Below, piece after piece: positions 1 to 6,614 of a stretch of 15,144 nucleotides of DNA (the stretch's first letter is position 1; each line of letters opens with the position of its first letter). The stretch lies in the NCBI GenBank assembly GCA_023229135.1, contig JALNZT010000061.1, positions 1 through 15,144 on the forward strand, given 5' to 3'. The notes beneath the pieces were generated by a model. That model ran no database searches and was not told the DNA's origin. It worked only from the letters and a program-made list of their open reading frames with translations. A program made the translations under genes and the position numbers. The DNA is from Bacteroidales bacterium. GTDB lineage: Bacteria > Bacteroidota > Bacteroidia > Bacteroidales > F082.

Positions 1-569
1 ACGAGACCGTATCGAGCATCGAGCAGGTCATCGACAATTCAGCATTCAGCATTCAACATTCAAAATTTATCCTGGTCACCGGTCATCGCAGAGAGAATCA
101 CGGGCAGGGCTTTATCAATATCTGCACGGCTTTAAAAGAGATAGCGTTGAACAATCCAGACATCGACATTGTCTATCCCGTTCATTTAAATCCGAATGTT
201 CAAAAACCGGTCAAAGAGCTCCTATCCGATGTGGCAAATATTTACCTCATTGAACCACTGCAGTACGAGCAGTTTATCACCATGATGGACCGCTCCTATT
301 TCATCATCACCGACAGCGGGGGTGTGCAAGAAGAAGCACCGTCTTTGGGCAAACCCGTCCTTGTCATGCGCGATACGACCGAGCGTCCCGAGGCATTAGA
401 AGCAGGGACGGTTAAGTTGGTAGGGACAGATACTCAACTTATCATCAAAGAAGCGCAAAAACTTATAGATGATAAAGAAGCGTATCATGCTATGTCTCAA
501 GCGAGCAACCCATACGGCGACGGCCATGCGTGTGAAAAAATTATTGAATTTATCAAAGGGAGTTATTAA
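1..569 (+). CDS. wecB: UDP-N-acetylglucosamine 2-epimerase, C-terminal part (cut by window start)
   Basis: Non-hydrolysing UDP-GlcNAc 2-epimerase, which converts UDP-GlcNAc to UDP-ManNAc in the cytoplasm, the precursor of ManNAcA. The frame is open from base 3 to the TAA at 567-569, so about the C-terminal 188 residues are present and the true start lies upstream; the first ATG visible in frame (147) is internal. Recognisable family segments are VTGHRREN (75-98), the YPVHLNPNV block, and the C-terminal sugar-nucleotide site with DSGGVQEEAPSLGKP and RDTTERPEA. A heptamer array (37-65) is read through in frame just before the second Rossmann domain. The stop shares one base with the wecC ATG (TAATG). 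Family assignment is very secure; the choice of substrate follows from the adjacent wecC. Confidence 0.95.
   Translation, partial: ETVSSIEQVIDNSAFSIQHSKFILVTGHRRENHGQGFINICTALKEIALNNPDIDIVYPVHLNPNVQKPVKELLSDVANIYLIEPLQYEQFITMMDRSYFIITDSGGVQEEAPSLGKPVLVMRDTTERPEALEAGTVKLVGTDTQLIIKEAQKLIDDKEAYHAMSQASNPYGDGHACEKIIEFIKGSY
37..65 (+). repeat. In-frame heptamer array in wecB
   Basis: Four tandem heptamers, ATTCAGC, ATTCAGC, ATTCAAC and ATTCAAA, followed by ATT. They are read in frame as part of a linker (NSAFSIQHSKF) just before the conserved FILVTGHRREN segment, the point where the second Rossmann domain of the epimerase begins. The same heptamer type recurs twice in wecC. A weaker tandem heptamer (ATCGAGC twice) lies just upstream at 11-24. 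Confidence 0.75.
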
Positions 570-1882
570 TGCATACTGACAAAAAAATCTGCATCATAGG
601 ATTGGGCTACATCGGCCTGCCTACTGCTGCACTGCTTGCTAACCGCAGCTACCATGTCCACGGAGTCGATATCAACCAGCATGCCGTAGATACTATCAAT
701 CGCGGAGAGATCCACATCGTTGAGCCTGAGCTTGATACATTTGTTCGCTCAGCAGTTAATTCCGGCAAGCTTCGTGCCGATACGGTTCCGGCTGAAGCAG
801 ATATTTTTATCCTCGCCGTACCGACGCCGTTCCACCACACTGATATCCCAGATGCCTGCCCGTCGCCCAACATCGACTACGTTATCGCCGCGACTCGTAG
901 CATAGCTCCGTTTGTGAGAGAGGGGAATATCGTCATCCTCGAGTCAACTTCACCCGTAGGGACAACGGATAAAGTAGCAGAAGTCTTAGCCGAACTCTGC
1001 CCTGAACTCTTTGACATCGATCCTGCAACACACAACATTCAAAATTCAAAATTATTCGTCGCCCACTGCCCCGAGCGTGTCCTCCCAGGCCACATTATGC
1101 GTGAACTGGTCGAAAACGATCGGATCGTGGGAGGGGTAACGCCCGAGGCGACCAAGGCGACCGCCGAGTTCTACCGCACCTTCGTCGAGGGCGAAGTGCT
1201 CGAAACCGATGCCAAGACCGCCGAGATGGCGAAACTCACCGAGAATAGCTTCCGTGACGTCAACATCGCATTTGCCAACGAGCTTAGTATGCTGTGTGAT
1301 CAGTTTGGCATCGATACGTTAGAGCTTATACGTCTTGCCAACCGCCATCCACGTGTCAATATCCTCCAGCCAGGCTGTGGAGTAGGGGGCCACTGCATCG
1401 CTGTAGATCCGTGGTTCATCGTAGATGCCGGCAAAGGTACTGCTCGCCTCATCGAGACAGCCCGCCGTGTGAATGACTATAAGAGCGAATGGGTCATCGA
1501 AAAAGTCAAAAACGCCGTAGCCGAATGGAAATTAAACTCATCCTCTCGTCATTCTGAACTTGATTCAGAATCTCAAAAAATTAAAGAACCAAAGATTGCA
1601 ATCTTTGGTCTTGCATTCAAGCCAGACATCGACGACCTGCGCGAATCTCCGGCGCTCTATATCGCCAAACGTTTGACTGAAGAACTAGTAAATGTCGTCT
1701 GCGTAGAGCCAAACATCCCGCTAGATACTGAACTCAAAACTCAAAACTCAAAACTCAAAACTACAAGTCTTGAAACTGCTTTGGCGGATTCCGACTTGCA
1801 AGTTTTTCTCGTGGCGCATAAAGAGTTTAAAAATCTTGATGTGCAAACAGAGTTGGATTTTTGCGGAGTGTTAAGTAAATGA
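569..1882 (+). CDS. wecC: UDP-N-acetyl-D-mannosamine dehydrogenase
   Basis: NAD-dependent four-electron oxidation of UDP-ManNAc to UDP-ManNAcA (UDP-glucose/GDP-mannose dehydrogenase family), 437 residues against roughly 420 in E. coli WecC. The N-terminal Rossmann motif GLGYIG is at residues 11-16, CPERVLPG is in the middle, and the catalytic cysteine lies in GVGGHC (Cys276). The C-terminal UDP-binding domain starts at KIAIFGLAFKPDIDD. The start ATG overlaps the wecB stop by one base; the stop overlaps rmlA as ATGA. The extra length is explained by three insertions read in frame: a heptamer array near residues 157-162, an RHSELDSES palindrome at residues 327-335 in the linker to the C-terminal domain, and a second heptamer array at residues 388-398. 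All catalytic motifs are intact, so it is probably functional. Confidence 0.95.
   Translation: MHTDKKICIIGLGYIGLPTAALLANRSYHVHGVDINQHAVDTINRGEIHIVEPELDTFVRSAVNSGKLRADTVPAEADIFILAVPTPFHHTDIPDACPSPNIDYVIAATRSIAPFVREGNIVILESTSPVGTTDKVAEVLAELCPELFDIDPATHNIQNSKLFVAHCPERVLPGHIMRELVENDRIVGGVTPEATKATAEFYRTFVEGEVLETDAKTAEMAKLTENSFRDVNIAFANELSMLCDQFGIDTLELIRLANRHPRVNILQPGCGVGGHCIAVDPWFIVDAGKGTARLIETARRVNDYKSEWVIEKVKNAVAEWKLNSSSRHSELDSESQKIKEPKIAIFGLAFKPDIDDLRESPALYIAKRLTEELVNVVCVEPNIPLDTELKTQNSKLKTTSLETALADSDLQVFLVAHKEFKNLDVQTELDFCGVLSK
1037..1053 (+). repeat. In-frame heptamer array in wecC (first)
   Basis: Two copies of ATTCAAA plus ATT, preceded by a degenerate unit (ACACAAC). Read as IQNSKL at residues 157-162, immediately before the conserved F(V)AHCPERVLPG segment. 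The phase matches the final two units of the wecB array and of the second wecC array. Confidence 0.65.
1547..1574 (+). repeat. Palindromic coding repeat in wecC, RHSELDSES type
   Basis: CGTC followed by a perfect hairpin: 8-bp arms ATTCTGAA (1551-1558) and TTCAGAAT (1564-1571) around a 5-base loop CTTGA. It encodes RHSELDSES at residues 327-335, in the linker between the central and C-terminal domains of WecC. It has the same 21-base layout and the same reading phase as the units in rmlB. Confidence 0.8.
1588..1609 (+). repeat. Perfect 22-bp palindrome in wecC
   Basis: The half-site ACCAAAGATTG is followed directly by its exact reverse complement, giving a 22-bp palindrome with no loop, 17 bp after the 1551-1571 hairpin. 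It encodes part of the conserved PKIAIFGLAF strand of the C-terminal domain, so the protein sequence itself is ordinary and only the codon choice makes it palindromic. It may be coincidence. Confidence 0.6.
1732..1762 (+). repeat. In-frame heptamer array in wecC (second)
   Basis: Four exact copies of ACTCAAA followed by ACT. Read as ELKTQNSKLKT (residues 388-398) in a loop of the C-terminal domain. It is a one-base variant of the ATTCAAA unit at 1037 and in wecB. Because the unit is 7 bases, gain or loss of one copy would frameshift the last 40 or so residues of wecC. Confidence 0.75.
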
Positions 1883-2745
1883 AAGGGATAATTTTAGCCG
1901 GTGGCAGCGGTACGCGTCTATACCCAGTGACACGATCCATCAGCAAACAGCTTTTGCCTGTATATGACAAGCCAATGGTTTATTATCCGTTATCAGTTCT
2001 TATGCTTGCAGGTATCAGTGAGATACTTATCATTTCTACGCCTCAAGATATAGGTAAATATGAAGAGCTACTTGGTGATGGCAGCGATTGGGGTATCGAG
2101 CTGTCATACAAGGTGCAGCCTTCTCCTGATGGCCTTGCTCAGGCTTTTATATTGGGTGAAGAGTTTATTGGTGATGACAATATCTGTCTGATCCTCGGGG
2201 ACAATATTTTCTACGGTCAGGGATTTACACCGCTGCTGCAAAATGCAGCGAGCCTAAAAGAGGGTGCCGTAGTTTTTGGCTATCAAGTAAAAGATCCTGA
2301 GAGATTCGGAGTGGTTGAGTTTGACAAGGAAAAAAATGCTGTCAGTATCGAAGAAAAACCTACCAATCCCAAGTCACATTTTGCTGTTACAGGACTCTAT
2401 TTTTATGACAATACTGTCGTAGAAATAGCTAAAGGCATTAAGCCAAGCGATAGGGGAGAGCTAGAGATCACAACAGTCAATCAGGAATACCTCAAAAAAG
2501 GCAAGCTCAAAGTTGAGCTGCTTGGCCGCGGGTTTGCTTGGCTTGATACGGGTACGCATGACAGTCTCATAGAAGCAGGGCAGTTTGTCCAGACAATCGA
2601 GCATAGACAGGGGTATAAAATAGCCTGCTTGGAAGAAATAGCTTATAATAACGGCTGGATAAGCAAAGAACAAGTTCTTGAGATCGCCAAACCGCTCAGC
2701 AAAAACGGTTACGGACAATATTTACGGGATTTGGTAAAAGAATGA
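1879..2745 (+). CDS. rmlA: Glucose-1-phosphate thymidylyltransferase
   Basis: Makes dTDP-glucose from dTTP and glucose-1-phosphate, the first step of dTDP-deoxysugar synthesis in the cytoplasm. It has 288 residues, the usual RmlA/RffH length. The nucleotide-binding signature GGSGTRLYP is near the N-terminus, followed by KQLLPVYDKPMVYYPLS, LGDNIFYG, EEKP and WLDTGTHDSL, all family hallmarks. It overlaps wecC and rmlB as ATGA at both ends, so translation is probably coupled. No intragenic repeats are seen, unlike its neighbours wecC and rmlB. In the enterobacterial common antigen operon this protein is called RffH. Essentially certain. Confidence 0.97.
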   Translation: MKGIILAGGSGTRLYPVTRSISKQLLPVYDKPMVYYPLSVLMLAGISEILIISTPQDIGKYEELLGDGSDWGIELSYKVQPSPDGLAQAFILGEEFIGDDNICLILGDNIFYGQGFTPLLQNAASLKEGAVVFGYQVKDPERFGVVEFDKEKNAVSIEEKPTNPKSHFAVTGLYFYDNTVVEIAKGIKPSDRGELEITTVNQEYLKKGKLKVELLGRGFAWLDTGTHDSLIEAGQFVQTIEHRQGYKIACLEEIAYNNGWISKEQVLEIAKPLSKNGYGQYLRDLVKE

Positions 2746-3854
2746 AAACGATTTTAGTCACAGGGTGCGCGGGGTTTATCGGCTCTAATTTCGTGCCATA
2801 TTTTCTCGAAAAATACACGGAATACAATCTGGTCAACATCGATCTGCTGACCTACGCTGGAAATTTGGATAATCTCAAAGAAGTAGAAGATGATCCAAGA
2901 TATAAGTTCATCAAAGGGGATATCTGCAACCGTGAATTGGTTGAGTTCATCTTTGACGAATATGACATCCAAGGGGTGATCCACTTCGCAGCTGAATCTC
3001 ATGTGGACAACTCCATCAAAAACCCTGGCGTTTTTGTAGAGACCAACGTCAACGGTACTTTCACGCTTTTGGATGTGGCATACAAACACTGGATGGAAAA
3101 ACCATTCACCTATCGTCATTCCGTACTCGATCCGGAATCCACGCCGCGCTTCCACCACATCTCAACAGATGAGGTCTACGGCACACTTGGTGAAACTGGA
3201 CTCTTTACCGAGAAAACCCCGTACGCTCCAAACAGCCCATACAGTGCAAGCAAAGCAAGCTCTGACATGATCGTAAGAAGCTATATAGAGACTTACGGCA
3301 TGAACTGTGTGATCACTAACTGCTCCAACAACTACGGCCCCAAACAGCACGATGAGAAGCTCATCCCGACCATCATCAGAAATGCGCTGGCGGGTAATCA
3401 TATCCCGATCTACGGCGACGGTAAAAACATCCGTGACTGGCTCTATGTGCTTGACCACTGCAAAGGGATTGATCTCGTATATCATACCGGTAAAACCGGT
3501 GAAACCTATAACATCGGCGGAAGAAATGAAAGAACCAACCTTCAGATCGTTGACCGTATCTGTGAGATACTGGATGAAAAAGTCCCACTATCCTCCCGTC
3601 ATTCTGAGATTGCGGATCAAGTCCGCAATGACAAAAACCGTCATTCTCAACTTGATTGGGAATCTAAGAAAGAGATCAACTCCTATAAAGAGCTGATCAC
3701 TTTCGTCGAAGACCGCGCAGGCCACGACCGCCGCTACGCCATCGATGCGACGAAGATCGAGAACGAGCTTGGGTGGAAAGCAGAAGAGACATTCGATACA
3801 GGAATCGTTAAAACAGTTGAGTGGTATTTAAAAAAATATGGAATAAACACATGA
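2742..3854 (+). CDS. rmlB: dTDP-glucose 4,6-dehydratase
   Basis: Converts dTDP-glucose to dTDP-4-keto-6-deoxyglucose, the substrate of the aminotransferase encoded next. Short-chain dehydrogenase fold: NAD-binding TGCAGFIGS at residues 7-15, catalytic STDEVYG at 141-147, YSASK at 167-171, and the C-terminal GHDRRYAIDATK motif. It has 370 residues, longer than a compact RmlB, and the extra length lies at two repeat insertions: RHSVLDPES at residues 125-133, just before the strand leading to the catalytic STDEVYG, and a composite insert at about residues 284-311 before the SYKELITFVEDR segment. Both positions are surface loops in RmlB as I know the family, and all catalytic motifs survive. It overlaps the upstream and downstream genes as ATGA. 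Confidence 0.96.
   Translation: MKTILVTGCAGFIGSNFVPYFLEKYTEYNLVNIDLLTYAGNLDNLKEVEDDPRYKFIKGDICNRELVEFIFDEYDIQGVIHFAAESHVDNSIKNPGVFVETNVNGTFTLLDVAYKHWMEKPFTYRHSVLDPESTPRFHHISTDEVYGTLGETGLFTEKTPYAPNSPYSASKASSDMIVRSYIETYGMNCVITNCSNNYGPKQHDEKLIPTIIRNALAGNHIPIYGDGKNIRDWLYVLDHCKGIDLVYHTGKTGETYNIGGRNERTNLQIVDRICEILDEKVPLSSRHSEIADQVRNDKNRHSQLDWESKKEINSYKELITFVEDRAGHDRRYAIDATKIENELGWKAEETFDTGIVKTVEWYLKKYGINT
3114..3141 (+). repeat. Palindromic coding repeat in rmlB, first unit
   Basis: CGTC followed by arms ATTCCG (3118-3123) and CGGAAT (3133-3138) around 9 bases. Same 21-base spacing as the wecC unit at 1551-1571, with substitutions on both arms that preserve pairing. Read as RHSVLDPES, the same phase as in wecC, in a loop upstream of the catalytic STDEVYG. 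Confidence 0.75.
3597..3665 (+). repeat. Composite palindromic coding repeat in rmlB (two units)
   Basis: The first unit starts CGTCATTCTGAG and contains a perfect 8-bp hairpin, ATTGCGGA (3609-3616) with TCCGCAAT (3622-3629); its outer ends GTCATT and AATGAC (3598-3603, 3627-3632) also pair. The second unit starts at 3639 with CGTC and arms ATTCTCAA (3643-3650) and TTGGGAAT (3656-3663), one G:T imperfect pair. They encode RHSEIADQVRNDKN and RHSQLDWES. Together they add about 28 residues to RmlB without breaking the frame. Confidence 0.8.
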
Positions 3855-4924
3855 TAAATGTAACCAAGACTTATCTTCCAAACAAAGAAAAATATAAACA
3901 ATATGTCGACGAGATCTATACAAACGGCTGGGTGACAAACAATGGTCCACTGGTTCAAAAACTTGAGAAACGTCTTGCCGAATATTTGGGAGTAAAAAAT
4001 ATTGTTTTGGTGTCAAACGGTACGGTGGCATTGGAAATCGCGTATCGTACTTTGGGGCTCAAAGGGTTTGTGGTAACGACGCCGTTCAGTTTCGTCGCGA
4101 CTACCAGCTCACTGGTGACGAATGGTATCTTGCCGATTTTTGCCGATATCGATCCGAAAACTTTGAATATCGATCCTCATTGTATAGAACAGGCCATCAC
4201 ACCAAACACCTCGGCGATTCTGAGTGTTCATGTGTTCGGAAATGCCTGCGATGTCGAAAGTATAGGTGCAATTGCAAAACAGCATGATCTCAAAGTTGTC
4301 TATGATGCAGCCCATGCTTTTGATGTGGAGCATAAAGGGCAAAGTGTTTTGAATTATGGTGATATTTCAACACTTAGTTTCCATGCTACGAAACTTTTTC
4401 ACAGCATTGAAGGTGGAGCACTGATCATCAACGATGATGCATTGGTCGAAAAAGCTCGATATCTGATCAATTTTGGTATCAAAAATGCCGAAGAGATACC
4501 GCACCTTGGGACCAATGCCAAGATGAACGAATTTGAAGCGGCGATGGGCCTGTGCGTGCTCGATGATATCGAAGAGATTCAATCGGCTCGTAAAAAAGTA
4601 TATGAGCTATACACGAATGAACTGTGCGGATATGTTCAGTTCCAGGAGCAAAATCCGGATGCAACACAAAACTACAGTTATTTTCCGGTTGTTTTCGAGT
4701 CGGAAGAACAACTTCAAAAAGTTCAAAAAGCATTGAATGAGCAAGATATTTTTCCACGAAGATATTTTTATCCTTCACTTGATACTTTGAGTTATATAGA
4801 ACCCAAACAGCAATGTTCCATATCCAGAGAGATTTCAAAACGAATTTTGTGTCTGCCGATGTATGCTGATCTCTTGCGTGATGATCAACTGCGTATCATC
4901 ACTATCCTCAAAGGAGCGCTATAG
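3851..4924 (+). CDS. DegT/DnrJ/EryC1-family dTDP-4-keto-6-deoxyhexose aminotransferase
   Basis: PLP-dependent aminotransferase that most likely aminates dTDP-4-keto-6-deoxyglucose at C4, giving dTDP-Fuc4N or dTDP-Qui4N. I start it at ATG 3851, which overlaps the rmlB stop as ATGA like the other junctions and gives 357 residues beginning MINVTKTYLP; a longer frame from 3821 would add 10 unneeded residues inside rmlB. The Schiff-base lysine is in SFHATK (Lys181); VYDAAHAF and GGALI fit the family. The TNGWVTNNGPLVQKLE opening and TTPFSFVATTSS block look closer to VioA-like 4-aminotransferases than to E. coli WecE, but the stereochemistry of the product cannot be read from sequence alone. Context (rmlA/rmlB before, acetyltransferase after) supports the pathway. 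Confidence 0.9.
   Translation: MINVTKTYLPNKEKYKQYVDEIYTNGWVTNNGPLVQKLEKRLAEYLGVKNIVLVSNGTVALEIAYRTLGLKGFVVTTPFSFVATTSSLVTNGILPIFADIDPKTLNIDPHCIEQAITPNTSAILSVHVFGNACDVESIGAIAKQHDLKVVYDAAHAFDVEHKGQSVLNYGDISTLSFHATKLFHSIEGGALIINDDALVEKARYLINFGIKNAEEIPHLGTNAKMNEFEAAMGLCVLDDIEEIQSARKKVYELYTNELCGYVQFQEQNPDATQNYSYFPVVFESEEQLQKVQKALNEQDIFPRRYFYPSLDTLSYIEPKQQCSISREISKRILCLPMYADLLRDDQLRIITILKGAL
4911..4916 (+). promoter_or_regulatory. Shine-Dalgarno site for the hexapeptide acetyltransferase
   Basis: AAGGAG lies 10 bases before ATG 4927, inside the last codons of the aminotransferase gene. It fixes the start of the next gene. Confidence 0.7.
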
Positions 4925-4926
4925 CA

Positions 4927-5478
4927 ATGGACAAATACAAAATACCAAATGTAAAAACGTTCGAATATACGAAAATCATTGGTCTTGAAAATATTGAGTT
5001 CGGTAAGCATATCATCATTGATGATTTTGTTTTGATCTATGCCAAAGAAAAGATCACAATAGGAAACTATGTCCATATTGCAAGTTTTTCATCTATATCT
5101 GGCGGTGGAGAGTTCATTATGGAAGATTTTTCTGGTTTAGCATCAGGATGCCGAATCATTACCGGAAGTGATGATTTTAAGGATTGGGGTTTTGGGAATC
5201 CGACGATTGCAAACGAATTCAGAAATGCAAAAGTTGGCAAAGTAAAAATTGAAAAATTTGCTATTGTAGGTACGAATTCCGTTGTATTGCCTGATGTTGT
5301 AATAGGAGAAGGTGCAGCAGTTGCTGCAAATTCCTTAATTACAAAAAGTCTTGAACCATGGGGTATCTATGTCGGAAACAAAAAGGTTGGGGAACGGAAC
5401 AAAGAAGAAGTTTTGAAAAACTATGAAAAGTTTTTGGTCACTCCTGAAAACGAATGTGTTGGGAGTTTGTTTAAGTGA
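4927..5478 (+). CDS. Left-handed beta-helix (hexapeptide-repeat) sugar acetyltransferase
   Basis: 183-residue acyltransferase with imperfect hexapeptide repeats (IIIDDFVLIYA, ITIGNYVHIASF, VVIGEGAAVAANSLI), a trimeric left-handed beta-helix fold that uses acetyl-CoA. Placed between the 4-aminotransferase and the WecF-like transferase, it most likely N-acetylates the 4-amino group of the dTDP-4-amino-4,6-dideoxyhexose. In the enterobacterial common antigen operon this step is done by WecD, a GNAT-fold enzyme, so this would be a non-homologous replacement; VioB-type enzymes are a precedent for this fold. It has a good ribosome site (4911-4916) and sits 2 bases after the upstream stop. O-acetylation of another residue is the main alternative. 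Confidence 0.85.
   Translation: MDKYKIPNVKTFEYTKIIGLENIEFGKHIIIDDFVLIYAKEKITIGNYVHIASFSSISGGGEFIMEDFSGLASGCRIITGSDDFKDWGFGNPTIANEFRNAKVGKVKIEKFAIVGTNSVVLPDVVIGEGAAVAANSLITKSLEPWGIYVGNKKVGERNKEEVLKNYEKFLVTPENECVGSLFK
5461..5465 (+). promoter_or_regulatory. Shine-Dalgarno site supporting a GTG start
   Basis: GGGAG lies 9 bases before GTG 5475, which overlaps the preceding stop as GTGA. It decides the start of the WecF-like gene; there is no better ATG near. Confidence 0.6.
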
Positions 5479-6614
5479 TCCTGCATCTTGTCCCGGATGA
5501 GAAATTTATAGATTTCGCATACAATGAATTTGAAAAAATAGCTCCGGGAGAAAACAGGTTTTTAGTGATTTCTGATCAGGTTAGCGAACAATTCAAATAT
5601 ATCAAATCCGAGCAAGTCAGCAAAATTTCCTCTACTGAAGTAAACAACCAACAATTTTTGGATACCTTGAAAGAGTATGAATTTGTTGCCTTGCATATGT
5701 TTTCTATGCATGATAGGGCAAAGATAAGGCTTGTTTTGAATGCTCCTTCCAAAACCAAATTCATATGGCTTGGATGGGGAGGAGATTTTTACCATTATAT
5801 CGTTGGAAATTATAGTTCTTTGTTTCTTGAAAAAACCCGCAAGCTATGGAAACAAAACAATAAAAAAACACGTTTGAAAAATTTCATAAAAACCCTTTTG
5901 GGACATAAGGCAAATCACCTTCGGGCTATCGGTAAAGTTCATTATTTTGCGCCTGTTATTCCGACGGAATGCAATCTTTTAAAAAGTGTGTTGCCGCAGC
6001 TTAAGGCAGAGTTTGCCCCTTTTAGCTATGCAAATCTGGAGGATATGCTCAGAGGATTGGATCAGCATCAAATGGAAGGTCAGAATATACTGATCGGCAA
6101 TTCAGCTTCCTATGAAAACAATCATATGGAAGTTTTTGATTTACTTGAAAAACTTGATTTAGGGCAACGCAGTGTAATTGCACCATTAAGTTACGGTATT
6201 CCGGACTACAGAGATGCCATTATGTGTCGGGGAGAAGAAAAGCTGGGAAAAAATTTCTTGCCGTTAGTAGATTTCATCCCTAAAGATGAATATCATCAGA
6301 TGATTGCCTCATGCTCGATCGTTATTATGAATCATTTGCGCCAGCAGGCAATGGGAAATATTATCACCATGATGTATTTGGGAGCAAAGATTTTTCTCAA
6401 TCCTAAAAATCCGGTATTTGACTTTTTCCAAAATGAAGGTGCCTATGTTTTTTCGATAGATATCATGTCTGCAGATCAGCATAAGGCATTTGAGCCTCTT
6501 TCTGCTGAACAAATCGCACAGAATAGAAAGATTTTGGAAAAGCATTGGAGCGCAAAAGTGGTAGAAGAAAAAACACGCACATTGATAGCAATGGCTAGAG
6601 AAGGGAAGGCATAG
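5475..6614 (+). CDS. WecF-like 4-acetamido-4,6-dideoxyhexose transferase (GT56 family)
   Basis: 379-residue protein that I match to the TDP-Fuc4NAc:lipid-II Fuc4NAc transferase family (GT56), which adds Fuc4NAc to the growing undecaprenyl-linked oligosaccharide on the inner face of the cytoplasmic membrane. Family-like features are the ILHLVPDEKF opening, the FIWLGWGGDFYHY segment near residue 100, the GNSASYENNHMEVFDLL segment in the second half, and the closing IVIMNHLRQQAMGNI block with a conserved-looking NHxRQQAxGN. It starts at GTG, coupled to the acetyltransferase by a GTGA overlap. It would use the sugar made by the four genes upstream. Family moderately sure; exact donor (Fuc4NAc or Qui4NAc) and acceptor unknown. 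Confidence 0.8.
   Translation: MILHLVPDEKFIDFAYNEFEKIAPGENRFLVISDQVSEQFKYIKSEQVSKISSTEVNNQQFLDTLKEYEFVALHMFSMHDRAKIRLVLNAPSKTKFIWLGWGGDFYHYIVGNYSSLFLEKTRKLWKQNNKKTRLKNFIKTLLGHKANHLRAIGKVHYFAPVIPTECNLLKSVLPQLKAEFAPFSYANLEDMLRGLDQHQMEGQNILIGNSASYENNHMEVFDLLEKLDLGQRSVIAPLSYGIPDYRDAIMCRGEEKLGKNFLPLVDFIPKDEYHQMIASCSIVIMNHLRQQAMGNIITMMYLGAKIFLNPKNPVFDFFQNEGAYVFSIDIMSADQHKAFEPLSAEQIAQNRKILEKHWSAKVVEEKTRTLIAMAREGKA

Noticed and set aside
649..873. Antisense frame opposite wecC, and other long antisense frames opposite rmlB, wzx and the amidotransferase
   Set aside because: Low-complexity shadow translations with no recognisable motifs, no ribosome sites, and strong coding evidence on the plus strand.
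3597..3665. Direct or inverted repeats as a CRISPR array or intrinsic terminator
   Set aside because: Units are not regularly spaced with unique spacers, lie within a conserved gene in frame, and have no T-run after the hairpins.
3821..3850. Upstream ATG for the aminotransferase
   Set aside because: It would add ten residues inside rmlB, while ATG 3851 gives the usual family N-terminus and the same ATGA overlap as neighbouring junctions.
4713..4736. Tandem TTCAAAAAG units in the aminotransferase gene
   Set aside because: Encodes an ordinary helix (LQKVQKAL), only two copies of a 9-base unit that preserves frame; it differs from the heptamer arrays and looks like normal coding sequence.
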